A stretch of DNA of 64,000 bases from Acidobacteriota bacterium (GTDB taxonomy: Bacteria; Acidobacteriota; Terriglobia; UBA7540): contig SCRD01000018.1 in assembly GCA_004298155.1 (NCBI GenBank), positions 248,001-312,000 on the forward strand, in the 5' to 3' direction. The number at the start of each line of letters is the position of its first letter. Position 1 is the first letter of the stretch. Under the pieces are notes generated by a model. It was not told where the DNA came from and made no database searches. It saw only the letters and a list, made by a program, of their open reading frames with translations. The position numbers and the translations under genes are program-made. Below, piece by piece: positions 43,114 through 53,394 of this stretch.

Positions 43114-44649
43114 TTAAACAAAGCATGAACTCTCCATCTGTTTGACGTCACCCACGATGGGCCGAAACGCCATGTACGGAAAGATGTCGCGCCCCGGATC
43201 AATTCCCGGAGCAATCTCGATAAGGCGCAGCCCTCCCGTATCAAGCTGAAAGACGCACCGCTCGGTAACGTAGAGGACTTCCTGTTTATTCTGCCGGGCA
43301 TACTCCCCGGAGAAGGTAATGCGTTCCACCGCCTTGACGAACTTCTGGATCCTTCCAGGCCTTACGATGCGAAGTTTGCCGTTTTCGAACGCAACTTCGC
43401 TTCCCTGAGCGTCAAAGGTACCGCAGAAAACCACGCACTTCGCATTCTGCGCAATTTCCATGAAACCGCCGGGACCCACCAGGTTTCCGCCCAGGTGTGA
43501 GACGTTCACGTTTCCCTGGGCGTCCGCTTCACCCATTCCCAGAAAGGTCTGGTCAATGCCGCCGCCACTATAAAAATCGAATTGGTCCACCGACGGGACC
43601 AGCGCATCCGGATTGCGCGCGGCCCCAAACAACCGCTCATCCAGCATCCGGCCGTTGTGCGTGCCCTGTTCAACGCTGATCCATAGATCGTCCTCGATGC
43701 CCTGTTCAGCGATCACGCCGAAGATTCCGCCGGGAATGCCGAAGCCAAAGTTCAGAGACGCTCCGGGGCGAAGTTCCATCGCAGCCCGCCGGGCGATGAT
43801 CCGCCGCGCGAGCTTTTCCGGGAGCCCGCTGGACAGCCGCTTGAGGTGCGCTCGCTGTGAGCCGCTGATAGTTGGATCGTAGGGCAGGCCGTAGAACAAT
43901 TCCTGCGCGCTGTCCTCGACCACAGCGTCAACCATGATGCCCGGTACGTGCACGCTTCTCGCCTTCAACGTACCAGGCTCTACTACCTGGCGCACCTGCG
44001 CCAGAACGGTTCCGTTGCAATTGTGCGCCGCCATCGCCATGGTGTAAATGTCGAGGTCAACCGCTTCCTCTTCAGGGCTGATGTTTCCCTTCAAATCGGC
44101 ATAGGTGCCGCGAATGATGGCGATGTCCACTTTAAAGGGCTTGTAACGCAGCGCCTCACCCCCATCGATATTCATCAGTTCCACAAGTTCGGCCGTGCTC
44201 CGCTTGTTGCAGCGGCCTCCGTCCTGCCGTGGGTCGACAAAGGTGCCCAGGCCGGAATGGGTGATGAGGCCGGGCCGTCCGGCGCCAATCTCACGCAGGA
44301 GCTGCTGCACCACGCCGCCGGGAAAACAATAGGCTTCAATCTTTTCGTCGCGGATAAGCTGCTGGATGCGCGCTGACCAGGTGAAATGTGAAGCGATGAC
44401 CCTGGCCAGCATCCCCTCGTGCGCGAAGCGGTTTGTTCCCAATTCGCCTCGGTCGCCGAGGCCGAGCGAGTGGACGAGGGTGATGCCCCGCGGTTCGCCG
44501 GTTGTAAGAAAACGCTTCTCAATCGCCGCGAAAATCGCTTCGGCTGAGGTCATCCCCGCGCCGTTGCCGCTGACGGCCACAGTATCGCCGTTCCTGACCG
44601 TCCGTGCGGCCTCTTCCGCACTGAGGAACCTGGTCTTGCTCATGTTCAT
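43114..44649 (-). CDS. Family I CoA-transferase (acetate/propionate/3-ketoacid type)
   Basis: The 511-residue protein is a fused alpha-beta family I CoA-transferase: VAVSGNGAGMTSAEAIFAA binding the CoA phosphates near the start and the catalytic Glu327 in WISVEQGTHNG, with the GGGIDQTFLGMGEADAQGNVNVS block after it. It moves CoA between short-chain acyl groups (propionate-, acetate- or acetoacetate-CoA transferase). It starts three bases after the stop of the enoyl-CoA hydratase gene, so the two are coupled, pointing to a short-chain acid pathway. Length matches the single-chain Pct family. Confidence 0.92.
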   Translation of the reverse strand: MNMSKTRFLSAEEAARTVRNGDTVAVSGNGAGMTSAEAIFAAIEKRFLTTGEPRGITLVHSLGLGDRGELGTNRFAHEGMLARVIASHFTWSARIQQLIRDEKIEAYCFPGGVVQQLLREIGAGRPGLITHSGLGTFVDPRQDGGRCNKRSTAELVELMNIDGGEALRYKPFKVDIAIIRGTYADLKGNISPEEEAVDLDIYTMAMAAHNCNGTVLAQVRQVVEPGTLKARSVHVPGIMVDAVVEDSAQELFYGLPYDPTISGSQRAHLKRLSSGLPEKLARRIIARRAAMELRPGASLNFGFGIPGGIFGVIAEQGIEDDLWISVEQGTHNGRMLDERLFGAARNPDALVPSVDQFDFYSGGGIDQTFLGMGEADAQGNVNVSHLGGNLVGPGGFMEIAQNAKCVVFCGTFDAQGSEVAFENGKLRIVRPGRIQKFVKAVERITFSGEYARQNKQEVLYVTERCVFQLDTGGLRLIEIAPGIDPGRDIFPYMAFRPIVGDVKQMESSCFV

Positions 44650-44652
44650 CGC

Positions 44653-45441
44653 CTATCGATTTCGAAAAGCCGGTTTCCTTTTGGCTTGGAAAGCCGCGAT
44701 GCCTTCGCTCGAATCCTCCGTCGATCGCGCCAGTCCGGCAGACGCCGCGTGATGAGCACTCAAGTCTGCGTGCATGGTTCCCAGCAGGCCTTTTGTTAAA
44801 GCCATAGCGTCCCCGGAGTTGGCAAAAATCTGGTCGAGCCAGGCCTCAATCTGGACTTCCATTTCGACGGCATCTTCAGCCAGGCTGTTCAAAAGACCCC
44901 AGTCGCAGGCTTTTTCAGCGGAGATGGGAGAGCCTAGCAGCGTAAGCTCCGTGGCGCGGGCTACGCCGATGATTTCCGCAAGCCGGCGAACCCCGGTCCA
45001 GCCCGCAATCATGCCCAAACCCACTTCTGGCGTTCCGAGTTTCGCTGCTTTCACCGCAACTCGAAGGTCTGCCATCAGGGCGAGTTCCAGCCCGCCGCCC
45101 AGGGCGTGGCCGGAAATAGCGGCGATCACCGGCTGAGGTAATGCTGCGATCATCTCAAGCACCTGGATACCGCGGCGAACCCAAACATTGGACATTTCAT
45201 TGGGATTGAGAACGCCCCATGCCTCAATGTCTCCTCCTGTACAGAAGAACCGCCCGCCGCCCCGCAGCACCAGCGCGCGGACGTTTCGCGCCGTCTTCAG
45301 CCGCCGCACGTGGCCCTCGATTTCGCTGAGCATCGGCAGCGTGAGAGCATTGCCTTTTTGCGGGCGGTTGAGCGTGATCTCCGCCCACTCGCCCCCCTTG
45401 CGTTTCTTCTCCTCGTACAGTACGGTGGCTTCCAATTTCAT
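44653..45441 (-). CDS. Enoyl-CoA hydratase/isomerase (crotonase family)
   Basis: The 262-residue protein has the crotonase signature: oxyanion-hole segments RFFCTGGDI and GHALGGGLELALMADLRVA, the first catalytic Glu in GGGLEL, and the second in KLGTPEVGLGMIAGW. Members hydrate trans-2-enoyl-CoA or perform related reactions (isomerase, dehalogenase, carboxyl). GGAGA sits just before the ATG. It is the first gene of an operon with a CoA-transferase and a MaoC protein, so the operon probably degrades or makes a short acyl acid. Confidence 0.9.
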   Translation of the reverse strand: MKLEATVLYEEKKRKGGEWAEITLNRPQKGNALTLPMLSEIEGHVRRLKTARNVRALVLRGGGRFFCTGGDIEAWGVLNPNEMSNVWVRRGIQVLEMIAALPQPVIAAISGHALGGGLELALMADLRVAVKAAKLGTPEVGLGMIAGWTGVRRLAEIIGVARATELTLLGSPISAEKACDWGLLNSLAEDAVEMEVQIEAWLDQIFANSGDAMALTKGLLGTMHADLSAHHAASAGLARSTEDSSEGIAAFQAKRKPAFRNR

Positions 45442-45678
45442 TCTCCAGTCCGCTGGAATTCAGAATCCCTGCGAGATATAAACATCATCTGAATCTATAT
45501 GCTTGGACGGCACATGGGTCATGGCTGCGCATCATGCTAGCGTGAACCAGGGGGTGGCGGCTTCCGCCAGGATGTTGTAAAGGGTGAATCTTATGTTTGC
45601 GGCGATGGAGTGTCAAGCTGCTGCGTGCTCAGCATGCAATCCATCGGAGTAATCCAGGCGGCTTCATGCCGGATTCAT

Positions 45679-46668
45679 TCAGTGGAAGCCCGGAATCGAC
45701 TTCTTCAGGATCTCCGCGCCGGCGGTGTATTGCAGGCTGGCGATTGGAGCCATCTGGTAGACATTCACTCGAAAGTCAGGATTGACTCCCAGCAGTAAAT
45801 AGGACATGCGCTGGCTGCATCCATAATCCTCCATCAGCCATTCCATCAACTGGATACTGGCGCGCCACACGGCCTCCTCCAGCGGTTTGGCGCAGGCGAG
45901 CGAAATGAGGCTCTCTTGCTTCTCAAGGCGCACGAAGGGTTTGCGCTTTCCCTTCAGAACGCGGCAGCGTAAAGTCAGGGTGCTCCGGGTTTCCATGGCT
46001 GTCCCGTAAAACTCGGTGTCGCCCTGGCAGGCGTGGACGTCGCCCACATAAAGCAGCGCGCCGGCGTGGTAGCAGGGAATCAGAATGCGCGTACCAGGCC
46101 GGATGTCGCGCACGTCCATGTTACCGCCCCAGCTCCCCTGGCCGAGACCGGGTGTCGCCACTTCGCGTTCCGGGGCCACTGCGATCGTGCCAATAAAGGG
46201 CGACTGAGGGAAGCGCAGACCTAACGGATACTGGCGGACCTGGCCATCTTCCCAAGTGACCGCTTCACTCAAGACCACTTCACCTTTTTCGTGGCGACCG
46301 ATGGCAAACGTCGGAGTACTCAGCTCCTTCCATCGCGCGGAATCTCCCAATGGTTTGTGGCCGGGGCGCCAGTAGGTGACGCTCTGGTCGTCGAGTTCCA
46401 GCTTGTCGATCTCGATTGCCAGCGTATCGCCGGGCTCCGCCCCTCGAATGTAAACCGGTCCGGTAACCGGATTGGCCTTGGGCGGAGAATATTTCAGATA
46501 CCAGGCTTCAAGGAGTTGCGCGGCATCTTGAGGCCTGCGGTAGGTTCCCGAAGGCGCGTCTTCTGTTTCCAAAGTGAAGGCTTCGTCCTGTTCAACTTCC
46601 AGAACAGGCATGTGGCGGTGGTCAAGGGTGTACTTCAGAGAGTCGCGGTTGCGCGCAACACGTTTCAT
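45679..46668 (-). CDS. Acetamidase/formamidase family protein
   Basis: The 329-residue protein is of the FmdA/AmdA family: GPVYIRGAEPGDTLAIEI, GTIAVAP, GSWGGNMDVRDIRPGTRILIPCYHAGALLYVGDVHACQGDTEFYGTAME (the latter carrying the conserved metal-site Asp, His and Glu). Such enzymes hydrolyse formamide, acetamide or similar small amides, although many homologues have unknown substrates. AAGGAG 11 bases before the ATG supports the start. It stands alone, between the acyl-CoA operon and a divergent histidine kinase. Confidence 0.88.
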   Translation of the reverse strand: MKRVARNRDSLKYTLDHRHMPVLEVEQDEAFTLETEDAPSGTYRRPQDAAQLLEAWYLKYSPPKANPVTGPVYIRGAEPGDTLAIEIDKLELDDQSVTYWRPGHKPLGDSARWKELSTPTFAIGRHEKGEVVLSEAVTWEDGQVRQYPLGLRFPQSPFIGTIAVAPEREVATPGLGQGSWGGNMDVRDIRPGTRILIPCYHAGALLYVGDVHACQGDTEFYGTAMETRSTLTLRCRVLKGKRKPFVRLEKQESLISLACAKPLEEAVWRASIQLMEWLMEDYGCSQRMSYLLLGVNPDFRVNVYQMAPIASLQYTAGAEILKKSIPGFH

Positions 46669-47108
46669 TGTTCCTATAACTCCTTTTCAGCGCTTCCGTT
46701 GAGTTTAATCCTGTGATGAAGTGCTGTCTATCGAGATGATGGGCCAATTGCACTAAAGCGGCAAAGAATCCCGTCGATAAATTAAATGGGGAGGCTTTGG
46801 CGGAGCCTTCTGCCCGGAGTTGTGCTGTGAAGTCGAGCAGGAAGCCGGGTTCCCACTTGTTCGGTTCAGGGGCGGCGCCCGTTCGCACAATTACGGCCGC
46901 AAATTCGAGACTTCTGCAGGAGGACTTTCCGAAGGAGGCTGAGACAGCGAGTTACGGTTGTAAATCAGAAGCAACAAGTTTCCGGGCTTGTCGGAGTGCA
47001 TTCTGGGCCGTTTTTTAAACTGGGAATTTTCCATTCCGAAAGCGAGAGAGGCCGAAGATTTTTCCTGTAGCACGATTTTTTCGCCGCTATTGACGACCAG
47101 GACCTCAG
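46669..47108. other. Divergent gap between the formamidase and histidine kinase genes
   Basis: No convincing gene. Candidate frames lack ribosome binding sites and compositional bias. A GGAGGCTTTGGCGGAGCCTTC-like imperfect palindrome lies near 46790-46810. It must carry both promoters. Confidence 0.4.
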
Positions 47109-49229
47109 GTGAGGCCCAAATCGAGTCAAATGGAAGGCAGGACACCCAATAAAAAGGACCTCTTGTACGAAATCGCCGGGCTCCGTGAGAGGCTGGCCGA
47201 AGCCCAGAAGACTATCAATGGTCTGAAGGGCCGGAAAGCTGCCGGTCAAAAGAACGGAAACGGAGACGCGGGTGATTTCAGCTTGGGGGTGCGAGGCGCC
47301 TCCGACACGGAAGGGAAAAGGGCCGTGCCGGAGAATGAATTTCTCAGGTTTCATAGCGCTTTCGCCCACTCGAAGGCAGCCATCGCCATCCAGGACAATG
47401 ATGGCCGTATTACAGAACAAAATGCCGCCCACCGGACGTTGCTGGGCTACCCCAACGGGGAGTTGAAAGGCAAGACGCCGGGCCATTACCTTGCCGGAGG
47501 CATGGGTGAGTTCGGGCGGACCAGGGACGAGCTTCTGCACTGGGGCAGCTACTTTGGGGAGACCCGATGCCGAACACGGACCGGGCGATGGGTTGACGCA
47601 GAAATTTCCATGGCCATTGTCCGCAATTCTGAAGGCGACACCATCGGTTACACAACGTTTATTTTCGACGTTACGCAAAAGAAACGCATGGAAGGCGCGC
47701 TTCGCGAGAGTGAAGAGCGCTTTACCACGTTTATGAACAACAGTTTTATGCTCGCTCTGATGTGCGACGCGCGGGGCCGCTACGTTTACGTCAATCGGGC
47801 GTTTGAAGAATATGTCGGAAAGCCTTCGGCTGAAATTCTGGGAAAAACGCCTTATGATATCTGGCCCAAAGAGTGTGCCGAAGATTTTATTGCGGCTGAC
47901 CAGGTGGTCTTGTCCACCGGACGTTCGATTGAGAAATACGAAAAAACGGTCCTTCCGAGGCGTGACACGAAAGAGTGGCTGGCCATAAGGTTCCCGTTCC
48001 ATGACAGGAAAAGGAAGGCTTTCGTAGGCTGTGTATCGATCGATGTCACTGAGCGGAAGAGCCTTGAGGAACAGCTACGCCAGTCGCAGAAAATGGAGGC
48101 TGTCGGCCGGCTGGCCGGTGGAATAGCGCATGACTTTAACAACCTGCTGACCATCATCACTGGCTATTCCGAGTTATTACTGGATTCTGCTCCGATTGAG
48201 GAAGAGCAGCGGAGCAAGATTGAAGAAATTAAAAAGGCCGGTGAGCGGGCGGCATTGCTCACGCGGCAACTTTTGGCCTTCAGCCGCAAGCAGGTACTTG
48301 CCCCGCGAGTTCTGGATCTGAATGTTGTTATTGAAAACCTGCGAAAGATGATCGAACGCCTGATTGGAGAAGATATTGAGTTCGTCACCATTCCATATGC
48401 CGCGCTGGGCCGGGCAAAAGCAGACCCGGGGCAGGTTGAGCAAATCATCATGAATCTGGTCGTGAACGCCCGCGATGCGATGCCCCAGGGAGGAAAGTTG
48501 ACGATTGAAACGGCCAATGTGGAATTCGACGAAGAGTACGCACGCTCTCATGTCCCGAGTGTGCCGGGCCATTACGTAATGGTCGCGGTGGGCGATACAG
48601 GAACGGGAATGGATCCGGGAGTACAAAAGCACATCTTTGAGCCGTTCTTCACAACGAAGGAAACGGGGAAAGGCACGGGGCTTGGTCTCGCCACGGCCTA
48701 CGGGATTGTCAAGCAGAGCGGCGGCTTTATATGGGTTTACAGCGAAGTGGGCGTCGGTACCGTATTTAAGATCTACTTTCCCAGGGTTCTCGAAGAGAAC
48801 GAAGTGCCAACGGTCATTCAGCACGAGCCTGAGCAGTTAAAGGGGACAGAAACCATTCTGGTGGCTGAAGATGAGGTGGCCCTTCGAACGTTGATTTGCG
48901 AAACTCTGGAACGATTCGGCTACAAAGTATTGCTGGCCGCTGATGGGGAAGAAGCTGTCCGGCTCAGCGAGCAGATCGGCGAGGCAATCCACCTCCTGAT
49001 TGCTGACGTAGTGATGCCCCGGATGAGTGGGCGCGAGGTGGCCGAGCATGTCACGGCTGCTCGCCCAAAAATTGAAGTCCTATATATTTCAGGTTATACG
49101 GATGACGCCATTATTCACCATGGCGCCATTGGCCCCAATATCGCCTTCCTGCAAAAGCCCTTTACGCCTGCTGCGCTAGCCAGGAAAGTCCGCCAAATTC
49201 TCGAACACAAGTCTGACGCAAAGTCCTGA
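47109..49229 (+). CDS. Hybrid sensor histidine kinase (PAS-PAS-HisKA-HATPase-REC)
   Basis: The 706-residue protein has a short coiled start ([15 protein letters not shown]), two PAS domains (about 80-190 and 200-315), a HisKA domain with the phosphorylated His341 ([19 protein letters not shown]), a HATPase_c domain ([33 protein letters not shown]) and a C-terminal receiver with the phospho-acceptor Asp633 ([14 protein letters not shown]). No membrane segment is present, so it senses a cytoplasmic signal, possibly redox or light through the PAS domains. The lack of an output domain means its receiver passes phosphate onward or modulates the kinase. Start is uncertain (GTG at 47109 or ATG at 47130). 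The downstream gene is a DeoR regulator, 289 bases later. Confidence 0.9.
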   Translation: MRPKSSQMEGRTPNKKDLLYEIAGLRERLAEAQKTINGLKGRKAAGQKNGNGDAGDFSLGVRGASDTEGKRAVPENEFLRFHSAFAHSKAAIAIQDNDGRITEQNAAHRTLLGYPNGELKGKTPGHYLAGGMGEFGRTRDELLHWGSYFGETRCRTRTGRWVDAEISMAIVRNSEGDTIGYTTFIFDVTQKKRMEGALRESEERFTTFMNNSFMLALMCDARGRYVYVNRAFEEYVGKPSAEILGKTPYDIWPKECAEDFIAADQVVLSTGRSIEKYEKTVLPRRDTKEWLAIRFPFHDRKRKAFVGCVSIDVTERKSLEEQLRQSQKMEAVGRLAGGIAHDFNNLLTIITGYSELLLDSAPIEEEQRSKIEEIKKAGERAALLTRQLLAFSRKQVLAPRVLDLNVVIENLRKMIERLIGEDIEFVTIPYAALGRAKADPGQVEQIIMNLVVNARDAMPQGGKLTIETANVEFDEEYARSHVPSVPGHYVMVAVGDTGTGMDPGVQKHIFEPFFTTKETGKGTGLGLATAYGIVKQSGGFIWVYSEVGVGTVFKIYFPRVLEENEVPTVIQHEPEQLKGTETILVAEDEVALRTLICETLERFGYKVLLAADGEEAVRLSEQIGEAIHLLIADVVMPRMSGREVAEHVTAARPKIEVLYISGYTDDAIIHHGAIGPNIAFLQKPFTPAALARKVRQILEHKSDAKS

Positions 49230-49518
49230 TCGGTTTTGTGTCGCGGGCGCCGTTCGCAACAGCTATCCCAAACATTCCAAAGGATATTTCAAATATTTTC
49301 CAACTGGATTGTCGAGGCATGGCGATTTTTTATTCTGTAGCAATGTCCATCATTGCGCCCCTCAACTGTACCTTTCTGGTACATCTCGGCCTATTGGGTT
49401 GCAGGTAGTTTTCCCAAGTGTTCGGTTACCAAGCGGAGGAAATTGCTTTGACAAACGAAACGAAAGGCATTAAAAACAAAACGGCTGAAATCTGAAGGAT
49501 CGGAAGGACAGGAATACC

Positions 49519-50280
49519 ATGCTGGCCGAAGAACGGCGACGGGCAATTCTTGAAATTATGGCACGTGAGGGCAGGGTGCTGGTTCGCGAACTGGCCGACC
49601 GTTTTGATACCTCTCACGTTACGATTCGCAATGACCTCAAGATATTACATACCGAGGGACTTATTCAGCGTGCGCACGGCGGGGGTCTGCCAGCGGGTGG
49701 GGGCACACTGATCGATCCAAGTCTCAAGGAAAAGGAAATTGTGCATCAGGACGAGAAGAGGAGGATCGGAGAAGCTGCAGCGGCGATGGTAAAAGAAGGG
49801 CAATCCGTGCTGCTCGATTCGGGTACAACTACGACGGCCGTGGCGCGGGCGATGCGCCAGCACCGCGATCTTACGATTATCACAAACGCCGTCAATATTG
49901 CTGCTGAGCTGGCTCCCACTCCGATGGAATTGATCTTGACTGGCGGCATCCTTCGGGAACGGTCGTTTTCGCTGGTGGGTCCTCTGGCCGAAGAGACCCT
50001 GCGGCAGTTGCAGGCGGATATCCTGTTCCTCGGTGTTGACGGATTTGACGTTGAATACGGTTTGACAACACCGAATCTGCTGGAGGCCAAGGTGAACCGC
50101 GTGATGGTGGATATCGCCCGGCGCGTCGTGATGGTCTGCGACTCCAGCAAGTTCGGGCGGCGCAGTCTGTGCCTGATTGTCCCCCCCTCTTCCATCGACG
50201 AGGTGATTACGGATGCTGGTATCGGAAAGAGCGAATTGCGGGCACTCGAAAAAGTTGGGATCAAGGTAAACGTCGTATAG
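49519..50280 (+). CDS. DeoR-family transcriptional regulator
   Basis: The 253-residue protein has a DeoR N-terminal HTH: RRRAILEIMAREGRVLVRELADRFDTSHVTIRNDLKIL, then a glycine-rich linker and a DeoR C-terminal sensor domain (SVLLDSGTTTTAVARAM, and a conserved LTGGILRERSFSLVGPLAEE) that binds phosphosugars. AGGA before ATACCATG supports the start. Members repress sugar or nucleoside catabolic operons. The nearest sugar gene on the same strand is galT at 53912, and cysS lies immediately downstream, so its target is unclear. Confidence 0.92.
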   Translation: MLAEERRRAILEIMAREGRVLVRELADRFDTSHVTIRNDLKILHTEGLIQRAHGGGLPAGGGTLIDPSLKEKEIVHQDEKRRIGEAAAAMVKEGQSVLLDSGTTTTAVARAMRQHRDLTIITNAVNIAAELAPTPMELILTGGILRERSFSLVGPLAEETLRQLQADILFLGVDGFDVEYGLTTPNLLEAKVNRVMVDIARRVVMVCDSSKFGRRSLCLIVPPSSIDEVITDAGIGKSELRALEKVGIKVNVV

Positions 50281-50449
50281 ATGAGAGCACGATCTCTCCG
50301 CCGGGCACACTCCGAGCTGGGAGCTTCAGAACTTTCTGGCGTAACCCCCTGACCATGGCCTGAATTGTGCGGGCGTGCAGTCCAGCGTTCTTGACTGGGT
50401 TTGAGCGCGCCGATAGAATGAAGGATTCTTCTAGCCGTGTGATATCAAT

Positions 50450-51946
50450 ATGATGGCGCTACACTTCTACAACACTATGGGCGGTAAGGTGGAAGAGTTC
50501 CGCCCTCTGGAAGATAAAAAGGTTCGGATCTACACCTGCGGGTTGACGGTTTACGGATACGCCCACATTGGCAACTACCGCACCTTTGTCTTCCAAGACA
50601 TCCTGAGGCGATTTCTGAAGTATCAAGGCTATCAAGTGGTGCAGGCGATGAATCTGACGGATGTGGATGACAAGACCATCCGAAACGCCGATGCCGCCGG
50701 ACTCAGCCTTCGTGACTACACCGACCGGTTTATTGAAGCCTTTGAAGTTGACCGGCAGCTACTGAACCTGGAAAAACCGGAATTTGTGGTTCGGGCCACC
50801 GACCACATTGACGACATGGTGAAGCTGGTCCAGAAGCTTGAGCAGAAAGGTTACGCCTACAAGAGCGAAGGTTCTTACTACTTCCCGGTTGAAAAGTTCC
50901 CGGATTACGGCAAACTTTCCAGGATTGACCTTTCGGGAATTCGGGCCGGGGCGCGCGTGGACGCTGATGAGTACGACAAAGCCAATGTTCGGGACTTTGT
51001 CCTTTGGAAAGCCGCCAAGGAAGGTGAGCCTTTCTGGGATACGGCGCTGGGGCCGGGGCGGCCGGGGTGGCACATCGAATGCTCGGCGATGTCGATGAAA
51101 TATCTGGGTGAGACGTTTGACATTCATTCAGGCGGGATCGACCTCGTCTTTCCTCACCATGAAAATGAAATTGCCCAGAGCGAGGCGGCAACGGGCAAGC
51201 CCTTTGTGCGGTTCTGGCTGCACGGCGAACACCTGGTGGTGAACGGCGAGAAGATGTCCAAATCGCTGGGCAACGTATATACATTGCGCGATCTTATTGC
51301 CAAAGGTTATCGGCCTACAGCGATCCGCTACCTGCTGGCCTCCGTCCCTTTTCGAAGCACCCTGAACTTTACGTTCGACGGACTTCACCAGGCCAGACAG
51401 TCTGTTGAGCGATTGAGGAATTTCCACTACCGCCTGACGAAAGAGGAGTTCTCGACGGGTATAAATGCTGGCCTTGAAGAGCTTGCGGCCAACGCGCGGC
51501 GGAAATTTGAGGAGGCCCTGGCGGACAACTTGAACACGGCCGAGGCGCTGGCTGCCATTTTTGAGATGGTCCGTGAAGGCAACACGGCGATGGATCACGG
51601 CAAGTTCTTGGATGGAAATCGGGGCGCTTTCCTGGATACTCTGGCTCGATGGGATCAGATCTTCGCTGTTCTTGAGGACAATGACCAGGCAAAACTCCGG
51701 GAATATGGCTTGTTGAAGGGCGAGCAGGAAGTTGAGCCAGGAGAAGCTTCGGAAGCGGGTGCCGAGCTGGATAATCTGCTTACCGAAACTCTGGACGAAG
51801 AAGAAATTGAAAAGCTTCTTTCAGAACGCGAAAGCGCGCGGCGGCAGGGAAACTTTGCGCGCGCCGACCAGATCCGCGACGAACTTCAGAACGGCGGAGT
51901 GCTCGTGGAAGACACCAAAGCGGGCACACGCTGGAAACGGAAGTGA
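50450..51946 (+). CDS. cysS: Cysteinyl-tRNA synthetase
   Basis: The 498-residue protein has the class I synthetase markers: zinc-binding YTCGLTVYG and WHIECSAM with HHENEIAQSEA, the HIGH-type motif in GYAHIGNYRTF, and KMSKSLGN. It charges tRNA-Cys. A second in-frame ATG three bases later gives the same protein without the first residue. Ribosome binding sites are weak. The tail includes a C-terminal extension (ARADQIRDELQNGGVLVEDTK) of the standard family type. Confidence 0.97.
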   Translation: MMALHFYNTMGGKVEEFRPLEDKKVRIYTCGLTVYGYAHIGNYRTFVFQDILRRFLKYQGYQVVQAMNLTDVDDKTIRNADAAGLSLRDYTDRFIEAFEVDRQLLNLEKPEFVVRATDHIDDMVKLVQKLEQKGYAYKSEGSYYFPVEKFPDYGKLSRIDLSGIRAGARVDADEYDKANVRDFVLWKAAKEGEPFWDTALGPGRPGWHIECSAMSMKYLGETFDIHSGGIDLVFPHHENEIAQSEAATGKPFVRFWLHGEHLVVNGEKMSKSLGNVYTLRDLIAKGYRPTAIRYLLASVPFRSTLNFTFDGLHQARQSVERLRNFHYRLTKEEFSTGINAGLEELAANARRKFEEALADNLNTAEALAAIFEMVREGNTAMDHGKFLDGNRGAFLDTLARWDQIFAVLEDNDQAKLREYGLLKGEQEVEPGEASEAGAELDNLLTETLDEEEIEKLLSERESARRQGNFARADQIRDELQNGGVLVEDTKAGTRWKRK

Positions 51947-52053
51947 TGCCCGTTCCCAGCCGTTCCTGGCTTGAACCTTTTTTTGAGAAGACATTTTTCC
52001 ACCGGGATGCCGCGTGAATGCAGCGGTGCCGAAGATGTTGGCAAGGAAATTTT

Positions 52054-53382
52054 ATGAACAACGGCTTACCTGAAATCAGAACGTCTCTGCCCGGACCGGA
52101 GGCGCAGAAAATACTGGACCTGGACCATCGCCTTGTTTCCCCGTCCTATGGCCGGGACTATCCGATGGTGGCAAAACGGGGCAGTGGCATGATGGTGGAA
52201 GATGTTGACGGCAACATCTTTCTGGATTTCAGCGCGGGCATCGCTTCGGTGTCCACCGGCCACTGCCATCCCGATGTCGTCCGGGCGATTCAGAAACAGG
52301 CCGAAACTCTGATCCACATGTCGGGAACGGACTTTTATTATCCGTTGCTCACTCAGGTTGCTGAAAAGATTACTTCCATTACGCCGGGTGATTTCCCCAA
52401 GCGCGTCTACTTTGCCAACTCCGGTACCGAAGGTATTGAAGCCGCAATGAAACTGGCCCGCTTTCATACGCGGCGGCACCGATTTATTGCCTTTCTGGGG
52501 TGCTTTCACGGCCGCACGTTCGGTTCTCTTTCGCTGACAGCCAGCAAAGCTGTCCAGCGGAATGGCTTTGGTCCGCTGCTTTCCGGCGTGAGCCACGTCC
52601 CCTACCCAAACCCGTACCGGTGCGCCAACCGGCATCCATCCGGCGATTGTGATTGCAGCGGCGTGGAGGCAATCAAAAAACTCTTCAAAACTTCAGTCCC
52701 GCCGGAAGAAGTTGCGGCCGTCGTTGTTGAACCGATCCAGGGTGAGGGCGGGTATGTTGTGCCGCCTCAGGGCTTTCTTCCGGAACTTCGTGAGCTGACA
52801 CAGCGTTACGGGATTCTGCTGATAGTGGACGAAATCCAGAGTGGCATGGGGCGCACCGGCCGCATGTGGGCCTGCCAGCACTCCGGAGTTGCGCCGGACA
52901 TCCTGGTGACGGCGAAAGGGATTGCCTCCGGATTGCCGCTCGGGCTTACGGTTGCCCGTGCCGACATCATGAACTGGCCTCCGGGCGCCCACGCCTCGAC
53001 TTTTGGCGGAAATCCCGTGGCGTGCGCTGCGGCGCTTGAAACTATTCGTCTGCTGGAAGAAAAGTATATTGCAAACGCCGACAAGGTGGGAAAGTACATC
53101 CTGGACCGGCTCCAGAGCTGGCCTGGAAAGCACCCCAACGTCGGCAATGTCAGGGGCAAGGGATTGATGATCGGCATTGAACTGGTCAAGGACCCGGCCA
53201 GCCGCGAGCCCCATCCGCAAATGCGCCAGAAGGTGATCCAGCGCGCTTTTGAACTGGGTGTTCTTGTGCTGGGTTGCGGAGAAAGCACCATCCGGCTGAT
53301 GCCTCCTCTGGTGGTGGAGCAATTCCAGGCGGATTTTGCCCTGGACGTTCTGGAACGCGTGATCGAAGAAACATCAAAATGA
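52054..53382 (+). CDS. Class III PLP aminotransferase (acetylornithine / 4-aminobutyrate type)
   Basis: The protein (442 residues from this start) has the class III fold: GSGMMVEDVDGNIFLDFSAG early, VYFANSGTEGIEAAMKLAR with phosphate binding, LIVDEIQSGMGRTGRMWA with the Asp that binds the PLP nitrogen, the PLP lysine in LVTAKGIASGLPLG, and HASTFGGNPVACAA near the end. It could be 4-aminobutyrate, acetylornithine or another omega-amino-acid aminotransferase. AAGG nine bases before the ATG at 52054 sets the start. It lies between cysS and yraN in the same direction. Confidence 0.9.
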   Translation: MNNGLPEIRTSLPGPEAQKILDLDHRLVSPSYGRDYPMVAKRGSGMMVEDVDGNIFLDFSAGIASVSTGHCHPDVVRAIQKQAETLIHMSGTDFYYPLLTQVAEKITSITPGDFPKRVYFANSGTEGIEAAMKLARFHTRRHRFIAFLGCFHGRTFGSLSLTASKAVQRNGFGPLLSGVSHVPYPNPYRCANRHPSGDCDCSGVEAIKKLFKTSVPPEEVAAVVVEPIQGEGGYVVPPQGFLPELRELTQRYGILLIVDEIQSGMGRTGRMWACQHSGVAPDILVTAKGIASGLPLGLTVARADIMNWPPGAHASTFGGNPVACAAALETIRLLEEKYIANADKVGKYILDRLQSWPGKHPNVGNVRGKGLMIGIELVKDPASREPHPQMRQKVIQRAFELGVLVLGCGESTIRLMPPLVVEQFQADFALDVLERVIEETSK

Positions 53383-53394
53383 GGCTGAGAAGCA

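Noticed and set aside
46622-46888. 88-codon minus-strand frame upstream of the formamidase gene
   Set aside because: Overlaps the start of a clear enzyme gene, and no ribosome binding site or conserved motif is present.
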